Shown piece by piece: positions 35,426-42,792 of a stretch of DNA of 64,000 nucleotides. The notes under the pieces were generated by a model. That model had not been told where the DNA came from. It worked only from the letters and a program-made list of their open reading frames with translations, and did not search any database. Numbering within the stretch: position 1 is the stretch's first letter; every line of letters starts with the position of its first letter. Made by a program: the position numbers and the translations under genes. The stretch is from Sphingobacterium pedocola (lineage in GTDB: Bacteria > Bacteroidota > Bacteroidia > Sphingobacteriales > Sphingobacteriaceae), in contig NZ_MU158689.1 in NCBI RefSeq assembly GCF_015209965.1, forward strand, positions 682,196 to 746,195. The letters run 5' to 3'.

Positions 35426-36274
35426 TTAATCGTCTTCTAAGATTTGTAGCAAGAGGGCTACTTCGTCTTTTTTTTCGGTATTTCCTTGGTTCTCGTAGGC
35501 GGTCATTAAATTGCGTAAGACGCGTTTTACGATGGCTAAATTGGAACAAGGCAATATGTAGTCATCTGATGGGGGAAGATTTAGCTGTTTAAGAAACGAA
35601 AAGATATCCTCCTGTTTCATGATTTGCCCCCTATTAAAAATGTTGATATAAAATAGAGGCACGTTTTCGGCTTCATTGTCGATATACGCTACCACGAAAT
35701 GTTTAGGCAGATTGATTCCGTAAATGGGAATATCTAACTTCTGTGCGACGATCGCATAAATGCAGGATAATGTGATTGGATTGCCCTTCTTGGACTCTAA
35801 TACTTTATGGATAAAGGAGTTTTGTGGGTCGTGGTAATTCGTGGTATTGCCGGATAGACCGAACTCCCTAAATAAGACGTTATTTAATAGTTTTACTTTC
35901 TCAACTGGACTCATGTCATACATGAGGTGATACCATGCATTTCTGCGTAATTCTGCAATTTGAAAATGTACTACATCTTCATCAAGAGCAGGATACTGAT
36001 ATCTATTAATGATAAGTAACCCTTCTAATAAGTCATCGCTGTTACTTATTTTCCAGAGTTGCAGCTCGTGCTTTATCTGATCAAATTGGATTCGATGTAT
36101 AATATTTTCTATTCGAGTTTGCGACAACACGTCAAACGATGCCTCCCAGGATTCTTCAAGAAGAGGAATGACTTCTGGTCCACAGGTCACAAGATGTTGT
36201 TCAACCTGACTGAATATTTCGCTGTCAGGGTCATCTAATAACGAAATCAATGCCTTTAGTTCCTTCTCCTTCAT
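35426..36274 (-). CDS. SirB1/transglutaminase-like family protein
   Basis: A 282-residue protein of the SirB1 N-terminal (Transglut_core2) family. Seen: YHDPQNSFIHKVLESKKGNPITLSCIYAIVAQKLDIPIYGINLPKHFVVAY. This holds the Ser-Cys position and the histidine of the degenerate transglutaminase fold; several members are thought inactive. The usual C-terminal tetratricopeptide part is short here. It converges on the lipoprotein gene 2 bp away. Role unknown. Confidence 0.85.
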   Translation of the reverse strand: MKEKELKALISLLDDPDSEIFSQVEQHLVTCGPEVIPLLEESWEASFDVLSQTRIENIIHRIQFDQIKHELQLWKISNSDDLLEGLLIINRYQYPALDEDVVHFQIAELRRNAWYHLMYDMSPVEKVKLLNNVLFREFGLSGNTTNYHDPQNSFIHKVLESKKGNPITLSCIYAIVAQKLDIPIYGINLPKHFVVAYIDNEAENVPLFYINIFNRGQIMKQEDIFSFLKQLNLPPSDDYILPCSNLAIVKRVLRNLMTAYENQGNTEKKDEVALLLQILEDD

Positions 36275-36409
36275 ATTCGAATTTAACTAAATTTAATATA
36301 GATTGCAAATTGTTGCTGCAATTGCGCTGATGTCTGTTCATTAAGTCCTTTTGTTTCCTCATAAATCTTTATAAATCTTTTTTGAAGGAGTCGTAAAGTT
36401 AGAGGGGGG

Positions 36410-36921
36410 TAATGAAAATGAAGGATTAATTTAGGCAGTTTTTTGCGCCTCGCATTACCTATCCGTCGCTGCCACGACGGGGCCTTCATTTTTTTGCTTG
36501 ACCAAAAAAACGAAGCAAAAAAAGTCAAGGCTGTACCGTATTTGTCGTTCCGGCTACGCGATGATGCAGTGCGCAGCTCTTAGGCCTCCGGCGCACTATC
36601 CCATTTCAAGGGCTGAGATCTGCTTGGTTAAGTGCTCGCTGTACGGTTCTGCAGCACATCATCTGCGGCCGGCACGTCCAAATCCGCTAAGGCCGTCTTT
36701 TTGAGTCTGCCGAACACAGGGCTTTCATAATGAATGTACTATCCTTTCATACCCGACAAATGTCGCCTTAGTCATTTGCCAATAGCAGGAGGAGGCACTA
36801 GCCATTGTGGCAAATGGGTACAGCGACGATTTTTTCCTTCTTTTTATAAAAAAAAGAAGTCGCCCCGCGCCGGCGAAAGAGGCGCATAAAAATTGATTAA
36901 GAAAATCCTTCATTTTCATTA
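36410..36921. mobile_element. Gene-free element with 42-bp imperfect inverted ends
   Basis: TAATGAAAATGAAGGATT at 36410-36427 is exactly inverted at 36904-36921, and TGCGCCTC at 36444-36451 is inverted at 36879-36886. A CGTCGCTG pair lies further in. The ~510-bp interior is more GC-rich than its surroundings and has no credible gene. The stretch with GGGCCTTCATTTTTTTGCTT resembles dispersed intergenic repeats of Sphingobacteriaceae. It ends 5 bp from the ABC ATPase remnant. No target duplication was recognised. Confidence 0.6.
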
Positions 36922-36926
36922 ATCTT

Positions 36927-37189
36927 CTATTTTACCTGTCCATCCAATAAATTAATAACCCTATTTCCATAGGTGGCATTTTTCTCTGAATGAGTTACCT
37001 GTATGATCGTCACACCATCTTTATTGAGTTGGCTAAACAGTGATGAAGCAATGTTGATTTCCCCGAACCTGAAGGACCCATGATTGAAATAAACTCGCCT
37101 TGTTCGATCGTTAGGTTGATGTCCTTAAGTACAAAACTACGTGCTCCACCTATAGTGTACCATTTGAATATGTTATTTAGCTGTATCAT
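36927..37189 (-). pseudogene. Internally deleted ABC transporter ATP-binding protein (MacB/LolD type)
   Basis: The start reads [15 protein letters not shown] and runs through the Walker A motif ([10 protein letters not shown]). It then jumps, within a few codons and with a frame change, to the family C-terminus [21 protein letters not shown] and ends RVINLLDGQVK. About 120 residues with the Q-loop, signature motif and Walker B are missing, so the product cannot work. The remnant of a permease C-terminus at 39944-40024 suggests a former ATPase-permease exporter here. Confidence 0.88.
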
Positions 37190-37388
37190 TGTTTTCGTAT
37201 TTATCCCCTAAATCCCACAAAGGGGACTTTTCGCTTCGTTGTTTTATCTATCTTCCCTAATCTTTTCTCCTCCGTCCAAAATTATTTGCGCTTAACCTCT
37301 ATTAACTCATCCCACAAACTGTTGCGGGATATGCCTGTGCGACTTTATCGGGTTAATAGTTTCTAATTATGCGATATCCTAATCGAGT

Positions 37389-37405
37389 TACAATTGATAA
37401 GCCAA
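37389..37405 (-). promoter_or_regulatory. Sigma-54-like promoter of the decayed ABC operon
   Basis: On the minus strand TTGGC, 7 bp, TTGTA matches the -24/-12 consensus (TTGGC-N7-TTGCA) with one change at -12. It points at the ABC ATPase remnant, 200 bp downstream. A palindrome lies at an activator-like distance upstream (37457-37474). Confidence 0.5.
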
Positions 37406-37456
37406 TGGTGTATGTTGTTTGTTACCAGTAAATTGTGTTTTTACTACTTTGTGCTA

Positions 37457-37474
37457 CTGTTCGATTTCGAACAG
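37457..37474. promoter_or_regulatory. 18-bp palindrome, candidate enhancer-binding-protein site
   Basis: CTGTTCGA-TT-TCGAACAG is a perfect dyad with 8-bp arms, centred about 60 bp upstream of the -24 element at 37401-37405. A second 9-bp-arm hairpin (AATAATATG at 37495-37503 with CATATTATT at 37518-37526) follows. The 360-bp stretch 37190-37550 otherwise holds no gene. Confidence 0.55.
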
Positions 37475-37550
37475 CCACTTGTACGTCTACGGACAATAAT
37501 ATGTGCGCATTTAGGCTCATATTATTCTGTAAGGGGATGGTGTTAACCGC

Positions 37551-37775
37551 CTACGAATCCAAATCCGCTAATGCTAAGTCTTCACAAAGGACTTTCATCA
37601 TTTCGCAAGGATCTGTATCAATGGACAAAGCGATCAGGTACATTTCATCCAAGCGTAGTTTGGCGGTTTCGGTCATGGTTAATTCATTGACCCTAGCCTT
37701 GCTAAGTCCGGTCTTACGGGCCACCATCGACTTATTAACTGATTTCTTCGCTAAGTATTCTCCTAATTTAGTCAT
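37551..37775 (-). CDS. Small XRE-family HTH regulator
   Basis: A 74-residue protein consisting of almost only a lambda-repressor-like HTH: LGEYLAKKSVNKSMVARKTGLSKARVNELTMTETAKLRLDEMYLIALSI. No partner toxin is seen. It is divergent from another HTH-like gene at 37893, with a perfect 16-bp dyad 9 bp before its start, so autoregulation is likely. Confidence 0.8.
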   Translation of the reverse strand: MTKLGEYLAKKSVNKSMVARKTGLSKARVNELTMTETAKLRLDEMYLIALSIDTDPCEMMKVLCEDLALADLDS

Positions 37776-37783
37776 TGCTTTAT

Positions 37784-37799
37784 ATCTATTTGTATAGAT
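37784..37799. promoter_or_regulatory. Operator candidates between divergent HTH genes
   Basis: ATCTAT-TTGT-ATAGAT is a perfect 16-bp dyad just upstream of the small XRE gene. A related dyad with the same TCTAT/ATAGA arms and an 8-bp spacer lies at 37855-37872, just upstream of the divergent gene. One regulator may therefore control both. Confidence 0.6.
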
Positions 37800-37892
37800 A
37801 AATGTATAAAATGTGAGTTTTATTTAAACAAATGTTTTGAATATTGATATTAAATCTATTTCTTTGTATAGAAAAGCTATATAAATTAAACT

Positions 37893-38552
37893 ATGAAAGA
37901 AAAAGTATTTAAACCCAAAACAAAGGTATACAAGCGGATTTGTTCTTCATTTGAAATGATGATGTATTACCGTATGATGTTATTACGGATTTCCCGGAAT
38001 TTATCTCCTATTGAGATTTCTTTTTTAATGGGAAAGCGTCTAGATTTTATACATAAAATAGAGGCATTTAAACTGAAGAAGATAATGATGGCAGATCTGT
38101 TTGATATGCAGCGGGCTTTGGATATAAAAAGTATAGGGTTTCTTTTTTCGAAGGGTATAGAAAGTCACGATGATAATTGTCATTATCAGTTGACGGTTAG
38201 GGCATTGAAAAGCAAAACTATCCATGAAGTACAGAGGTTAGATAAGGAACTGAATGTCTTTGTCAGTGAATTTAAACTGATCGACAAAAGGCATGATATA
38301 GACTCGTATTCGTCGTCAACTTTGCAGGAGTTAGACGAAATAAAAACCTTCATGAGAGAATTATTTGTTGAGGGTTATTTTAAAGAAAAGAGGGGGCCGT
38401 ATGAGATTTACACAAAGTGTTGCACCGATATGGATCAATATCTAAGACCGAAAAATGTGCTGAGCATTTTGCAGGGTGATTCCGAATCACCATTCTCCAT
38501 TCAGCGAATAGAAAGCAAAGATGGGGCTTTCTATATGGAGCATGGGGTATAA
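37893..38552 (+). CDS. Hypothetical HTH-like protein
   Basis: A 219-residue protein that I do not recognise as a named family. Residues about 25-75 (MLLRISRNLSPIEISFLMGKRLDFIHKIEAF) read like a degenerate HTH of the XRE type. The rest is helical and charged with no catalytic motif. It is divergent from the small XRE gene and shares dyad arms in its upstream region, so it is probably part of the same small regulatory unit. Bacteroidota have many such solitary genes next to mobile or decayed regions. Confidence 0.6.
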   Translation: MKEKVFKPKTKVYKRICSSFEMMMYYRMMLLRISRNLSPIEISFLMGKRLDFIHKIEAFKLKKIMMADLFDMQRALDIKSIGFLFSKGIESHDDNCHYQLTVRALKSKTIHEVQRLDKELNVFVSEFKLIDKRHDIDSYSSSTLQELDEIKTFMRELFVEGYFKEKRGPYEIYTKCCTDMDQYLRPKNVLSILQGDSESPFSIQRIESKDGAFYMEHGV

Positions 38553-38570
38553 AAAAGCAATTAAATTTTT

Positions 38571-38649
38571 TAAGCCGTAGGTTTTACCAATTATTAACCC
38601 CCTTCCTCCCCGATCGGTTATTTTTTATTTTTTCGCACCCTACGGCTTA
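38571..38649. terminator. Inverted repeat between convergent genes
   Basis: TAAGCCGTAGG (38571-38581) and CCTACGGCTTA (38639-38649) form an 11-bp stem with a 57-nt loop holding a long T-run. The right arm includes the stop codon of the AAA ATPase gene. A bidirectional terminator is plausible, though the loop is long. Confidence 0.5.
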
Positions 38650-39819
38650 TTTGTAAAGACTTCCGTCCGATGCTTCGTCCCAGCTCCTGACGAGATACTT
38701 ACTGCGCTTTTGGGATTGATTTCCTCCGTATATCAACACTTTTTGCACAGGTATTTCCTGATGGCTTTCGAATTTGTCCAACTGTTTAAACATTTCTGTG
38801 GTTATTGTCTTAGCCGCTTTTATTTCTGTCGCTATAAAGGTACGGTCAACCTTCCAAAGGAGGTCGATTTCATTTCCGTTACTGTCCTGCCAAAAATATA
38901 GATCGTTAAATTGATAAAGGTGATTGGTGCTTTTCACGTGCTCTGCGATAATCATATTTTCGAATATGTTACCTCGGGCCTGATCCAATAACAATTGTTC
39001 TGTTGTTTTTATACCTAAAAGAAAACATAATAATCCGGCATCGTAAAAGTAAAGTTTGGGTGTTTTGACTAATCGCTTATTCCTGTTTTCGTAATAGGGG
39101 TGAAGTAGAAATGTGATGTAACTGCTTTCTAAAATAGACAACCATTCTTTAGCCGTATTAAAAGATATATCGGCTTCGTTAGCCAGCGCAGAAAGGTTGA
39201 GCAGTTGACCAGCCCTGTTGGCACATAGCTTGATGAATTGTCTAAACTGTCGGAAATCCTTTATTTTTAATAGCTCGGTAACGTCTTTATCGATGTAAGT
39301 TTGTAAATAATTGCTGTAAAAGATGGAAGGATTAATCTCCCGATCATAAATAGCAGGATAAAAACCCCGCAGTGTGTTGTCGGCGTAGTCTTCGGATAGA
39401 AGTTGGTGTGCTTTTAGTTCTTCTAGGTCAAACGGAAGTAGTTTGAACAAGGCTACTCTGCCCGCTAGAGATTGCGTTATACTTTTTAGTAAATTAAAGT
39501 TTTGAGAACCGGATAAAATATATTGCCCCATAAGTCCGCTTTCATCTACGCGCCCCTGTAGATAAGAGAACAGCTGAGGAACACGTTGTACTTCGTCCAG
39601 AATGACGTACTTATCATAAAGATCCAAAAAAGCCGTCGGATCGGATTCCGCAAACTCCCGAATGTCTGGATCTTCCAAAGAAATATAGCGATATGTAGGG
39701 AACGTGTTTTTGAGCAATGTCGTTTTCCCAGACTGTCTGGGGCCAGTAAGGGCTATGATAGGATACTTGTCCTTTACTTCGTTTATTTTATTCGCTATCC
39801 TTCTGGTTACAAACATCAT
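38647..39819 (-). CDS. AAA ATPase with DUF4143 domain
   Basis: A 390-residue protein of the AAA_14/DUF4143 family. Walker A is TGPRQSGKTTLL (residues about 25-36) and Walker B is YVILDEVQRVP near 75. The sensor-like ILSGSQNFNLL follows, and the DUF4143 C-terminus has TPKLYFYDAGLLCFLLGI and YFWQDSNGNEIDLLW (nuclease-like D...E-D region). These genes are numerous and mobile in Bacteroidota; a role is not established, though a restriction-nuclease-like fold is suspected for the C-terminus. Four 23-bp repeats lie immediately upstream of its start. Confidence 0.9.
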   Translation of the reverse strand: MMFVTRRIANKINEVKDKYPIIALTGPRQSGKTTLLKNTFPTYRYISLEDPDIREFAESDPTAFLDLYDKYVILDEVQRVPQLFSYLQGRVDESGLMGQYILSGSQNFNLLKSITQSLAGRVALFKLLPFDLEELKAHQLLSEDYADNTLRGFYPAIYDREINPSIFYSNYLQTYIDKDVTELLKIKDFRQFRQFIKLCANRAGQLLNLSALANEADISFNTAKEWLSILESSYITFLLHPYYENRNKRLVKTPKLYFYDAGLLCFLLGIKTTEQLLLDQARGNIFENMIIAEHVKSTNHLYQFNDLYFWQDSNGNEIDLLWKVDRTFIATEIKAAKTITTEMFKQLDKFESHQEIPVQKVLIYGGNQSQKRSKYLVRSWDEASDGSLYK

Positions 39820-39852
39820 TCAATCCTTTGACAGGACAAATGTAAATCATTT

Positions 39853-39944
39853 TGATGAAATTACATAACTTCTATTGATGAAATTACATAGACTGTACTG
39901 ATGAAATTACATAACTTCTATTGATGAAATTACATAGATTGTTT
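39853..39944. repeat. Four 23-bp tandem repeats upstream of the AAA ATPase gene
   Basis: TGATGAAATTACATA starts at 39853, 39876, 39899 and 39922, exactly 23 bp apart. Copies 1 and 3 end identically (ACTTCTAT); copies 2 and 4 begin GA. The core holds a near-palindrome TGAAATTACA. The array is 34 bp before the ATPase start on the minus strand, a position fit for regulator binding, and touches the permease remnant. Confidence 0.9.
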
Positions 39945-40024
39945 TACTCATCCCTCAAACTATCCACGGGGTTTGTTCTAGCGGCATGTGCTGCACGAAA
40001 ACCTACAACGGCTATAAAATCTTG
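39944..40024 (-). pseudogene. C-terminal remnant of an FtsX/MacB-type ABC permease
   Basis: An open stretch of 26 codons ending in a stop reads QDFIAVVGFRAAHAARTNPV then DSLRDE. That is the invariant end of Bacteroidota ABC permeases (xxAARTNPVxSLRxE). Nothing further upstream matches, and a stop precedes it, so only the tail survives. It fits with the deleted ATPase at 36927-37189 as debris of one exporter locus. Confidence 0.75.
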
Positions 40025-40145
40025 TTAAATATAGAAATAGCATACTACTTAATGCGAGTTTAGCATAAAGGAGGTCAGTATGATTTTTGGAGCAGTTTGA
40101 GTAAAAGTGATAAATCTTTGGGAAACAATAATTAATTTTGCGGAG

Positions 40146-40601
40146 ATGTTATTTTACTTTAAAGCCATAATCCATTTTCTCTTTTCCAATAGTAGACATG
40201 GTACACATTCTCCATTTGTGTATAGGCTAGCTGATGAGGTAATTTACGCATCAACTAAGCAACAGACCAATGGAGATAGTAAATCCGGTCTTCTTATTAA
40301 AGAAATCGCAGCATATTATAGCGCAGAAATAAAACAGGATAAATCTGTATCGGGAGGAGCCCTGGATATTTCCATAGAAAAATTGCAAGTAGCAGAGGTC
40401 GCGGACTTACAACATCGCTTCACCATACTCTTTTTAAGAGATATACATAAGAACCTTTCTAATACACGAAAATGGAACAACTTAACCAAAGAAGATGCTT
40501 TTACCGTTACGATAGATCTGTTCTATTTTGGAATAGTGTGTCAGCGGGAAGGGCAGCGGAAGGAGCATTTTAAGCTCCGTTTCCCATTTTGGAAATACTA
40601 A
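40146..40601 (+). pseudogene. SAM-methyltransferase-like gene lacking its core
   Basis: The ATG at 40146 gives 151 residues; a GTG 39 bp upstream is possible. The N-terminus (LFYFKAIIHFLFSNSRHGTHSPFVYRL) matches the start of a Bacteroidota class I methyltransferase family (HGxHSPFVF), and the C-terminus (AFTVTIDLFYFGIVCQREGQRKEHFKLRF) matches its end. Intact members, as I recall them, are near 240 residues. The middle with the SAM-binding loop is missing, while the reading frame has stayed open. It is probably non-functional as a methyltransferase. It overlaps the stop of the convergent Omp85-like gene by 4 bp. Confidence 0.65.
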
Positions 40602-41737
40602 AAGGCTTCACTGATACTTAGGTAAAAGCCAGACTGTCTTTTTTCGCCCGATCTCTTTTCACCATATGCATAATCGAATCGAATCGTACTGTTATGCTCT
40701 AAACTAAAGAAATAACGTATTCCTCCACCAAATGAAGGTACTAGCCGTAGGTTGTGCTGAGGAGAGAACGTACTTCCTGTGCCTCCAAAGACAACAGCTC
40801 CGAGTCTTGGAATTATTCTATAGCGTAGCTCTGCCTGTGTAGCTGTGTAACTCTTGTCTTTATAACGTCCCAGGTAATAACCTCTCATTGTCATGTCACC
40901 TCCTAAATCCCTAAAGGCATAGAAGGGAATATCTTTACCGATGGAAGCCCTATAGAGTGTTTGGACAGCGGTTGTTAATTTGGGTGTAAGGGGATAGAAG
41001 TATCTTACGTCCAGTTCGATTTGACTACCTACGAAATTTTCTCCGCCCCAGAAGTTGGGAGCATAAGCATATTTTATTCGGCTGTAAAGGCCCGATGTGG
41101 AGTAGGTTGTGTTATTCCGAGTGTCGAATAGTGCGGATACTCCTAACGCGAGGTATTTTCCACCTGTTTTTCCCAGTACTTCATTTGATTCGAAAATGCC
41201 TCCAGGCTCTTCATCCGTAAAGGAGAAATGTTCAAAATTAGCATTTACTCCTAGATAGAGCTTTGATGATATTTTCTTTTCGACATCGAACTTCGCTCTG
41301 AAGAGTTCTTGGCCGATATAGTCTTCATTAATGAGTAATGTTTCGTTGCCAATGCCGTAAAAATTGAACGGCCAATCTCTAAATCTTAACTCGGAAATAA
41401 TATGATAATCGTTGTTTTTCGTCCAGATGTCTGATGTTAGTTTTATGTTTTTCTGTTGCTTGGTGGTCATGGTTGCCATCAATGTCAGATTGGATGTTCG
41501 GCTGTTTAAATCTGATTTATCCGTATAAAAATTATAAGTAGATGCGAATCCGTATTCAAATCCTGATTCTTGTGCGTATCCCACTGCCGGTAAAGCGATG
41601 AAACTTGCTCCTCTGGAGGAATCTTTTTTGGATGATAAAAACTGTTTGATTGTCTTTTTTATAAAATTATTGTTTTCTTGGGCGGCTAGGGGTAGAGAGA
41701 GTAAGGTGCAAAGACAAAAAATAAAATTTCTTTTCAT
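40598..41737 (-). CDS. BamA/TamA-family (Omp85) outer-membrane barrel without POTRA domains
   Basis: A 379-residue exported protein. The signal peptide (MKRNFIFCLCTLLSLPLAAQ) is followed by a barrel. The Omp85 L6-type region is visible: FRDLGGDMTMRGYYLGRYKDKSY. The protein also has the terminal aromatic strand (SGFYLSISEAF) typical of barrel insertion signals. There is no room for POTRA repeats, so it is not the essential BamA; short members of this group are common in Bacteroidota with unknown role. Its promoter holds the 29-bp box shared with the lipoprotein at 34308. Confidence 0.88.
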   Translation of the reverse strand: MKRNFIFCLCTLLSLPLAAQENNNFIKKTIKQFLSSKKDSSRGASFIALPAVGYAQESGFEYGFASTYNFYTDKSDLNSRTSNLTLMATMTTKQQKNIKLTSDIWTKNNDYHIISELRFRDWPFNFYGIGNETLLINEDYIGQELFRAKFDVEKKISSKLYLGVNANFEHFSFTDEEPGGIFESNEVLGKTGGKYLALGVSALFDTRNNTTYSTSGLYSRIKYAYAPNFWGGENFVGSQIELDVRYFYPLTPKLTTAVQTLYRASIGKDIPFYAFRDLGGDMTMRGYYLGRYKDKSYTATQAELRYRIIPRLGAVVFGGTGSTFSPQHNLRLVPSFGGGIRYFFSLEHNSTIRFDYAYGEKRSGEKRQSGFYLSISEAF

Positions 41738-41765
41738 GTAGTTTTGATATCGCTTTTACGTGTTT

Positions 41766-41794
41766 CAAACATAGATAAAATGCTTTGCATTCAC
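41766..41794 (-). promoter_or_regulatory. 29-bp promoter box, second copy
   Basis: On the minus strand the sequence begins GTGAATGCAAAGCATTTTA and ends with the -7 element TATGTTTG (41766-41773). It matches 34251-34279 at 28 of 29 positions and holds the same AATGC-AAA-GCATT dyad. Flanking bases differ between the two loci, so the box itself is what is conserved. The start codon lies 29 bp downstream. Confidence 0.75.
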
Positions 41795-42245
41795 GAACGC
41801 CTAAAACAAAAAAGCACTGTTCGTAATTACTTCAACTATGAAAGCTAATTATTCATCCATGTTCTTTCTACGGCCTGAATGAGCGCTACGCGGTTCATCG
41901 TTCTCTCCTGTGCCTTTGAAAATTGAGAACGTAGCGGAAATATAATCGAGATGTTTCGGAATAGAAGGTGGAATTGGAATTGAAAATTATTTCATTGCAT
42001 ATCAGCACAATGAAAAGAATGGATATGTTTTTTTAGAAAATACTTTTGTAAAGTTCTTTTAGTACCTATCTTTGCGTCATCAAAAACAACAAGGTTTATG
42101 CCTAAATTGGTTTTTGAGTCGTTCTTTAAGGAAAAAAACTTTTTTTTAAAATACTCTTGCAAAAGTGAAATTAAATTTTGATTTTTGCACTCGCTGTTCA
42201 GAAGAACAGATTGTTCTTAGAGATTATATTAAAAGAAAAATATTA
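41795..42245 (+). promoter_or_regulatory. Gene-free region with two promoters ahead of the tRNA cluster
   Basis: About 450 bp without a credible ORF. A first promoter is TTTG (42045-42048), 18 bp, TATCTTTG (42067-42074). A second is TTG (42157-42159), 20 bp, GATTTTTG (42180-42187; one mismatch). The A/T-tract-rich stretch before each resembles stable-RNA promoters. Both point at the four-tRNA cluster. No other structure was recognised in 41795-42040. Confidence 0.6.
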
Positions 42246-42318
<73 letters not shown>

Positions 42319-42342
42319 CTAAGCGACGCAAGTTGCTGGTCT

Positions 42343-42423
42343 GGAGGGGTTCCAGAGCGGTCAAATGGGACGGACTGTAAATCCGTTGCTTCGGCTTCGA
42401 AGGTTCGAATCCTTCTCCCTCCA
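42343..42423 (+). tRNA. tRNA-Tyr (anticodon GTA)
   Basis: The acceptor is GGAGGGG with TCCCTCC, including one G-T pair. The anticodon stem is ACGGA/TCCGT with loop CTGTAAA, a long variable arm follows as expected for a class II tRNA, and the T-loop is GGTTCGAATCC. CCA is not encoded. Confidence 0.95.
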
Positions 42424-42481
42424 CACTAAATAGTTTGTGAACTGTATCAGGTTAATCTCTGGTTACAGTTCGCAAGCAAAA

Positions 42482-42554
42482 GCGGAAGTAGCTCAGTTGG
42501 TAGAGCGATAGCCTTCCAAGCTATAGGTCGCGAGTTCGAACCTCGTCTTCCGCT
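42482..42554 (+). tRNA. tRNA-Gly (anticodon TCC)
   Basis: The acceptor is GCGGAAG with CTTCCGC. The anticodon stem is ATAGC/GCTAT with loop CTTCCAA, and the T-loop is GTTCGAAC. CCA is not encoded. Confidence 0.96.
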
Positions 42555-42646
42555 CTTTAATATCAAGATTTTAAGTCTCTATCTTTCATGATAATCATGT
42601 AATGTAAGGTGGAGGCAATAATCTGTAAATAAGCTTTTGATAAGAA

Positions 42647-42711
<65 letters not shown>

Positions 42712-42718
<7 letters not shown>

Positions 42719-42744
42719 CGAATAATTTAAGTTTATTAACTTTG
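42712..42744 (+). promoter_or_regulatory. tuf promoter starting inside tRNA-Thr
   Basis: TTTG at 42712-42715 lies in the acceptor stem of tRNA-Thr(GGT). After 21 bp comes TAACTTTG (42737-42744). The tuf start is 48 bp further. tuf can therefore be transcribed separately from the tRNA cluster. Confidence 0.65.
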
Positions 42745-42792
42745 TAAAGAATTTAATAAAGAAATATTTAATAATTACTAATTCGCATAAAC

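Noticed and set aside
36283..36704. Short ORFs on both strands (81 and 68 codons) in the inverted-end element
   Set aside because: They consist of the repeat sequence itself, with low-complexity Lys/Phe runs and no family resemblance. Such ORFs are a common false call in this kind of repeat.
39853..39944. CRISPR array
   Set aside because: Only four 23-bp units, with the variable part repeated between units 1 and 3 and no spacers of normal length.
40598..41737. Essential assembly factor BamA
   Set aside because: Only the barrel-type C-terminal part is present; 379 residues leave no space for POTRA repeats.
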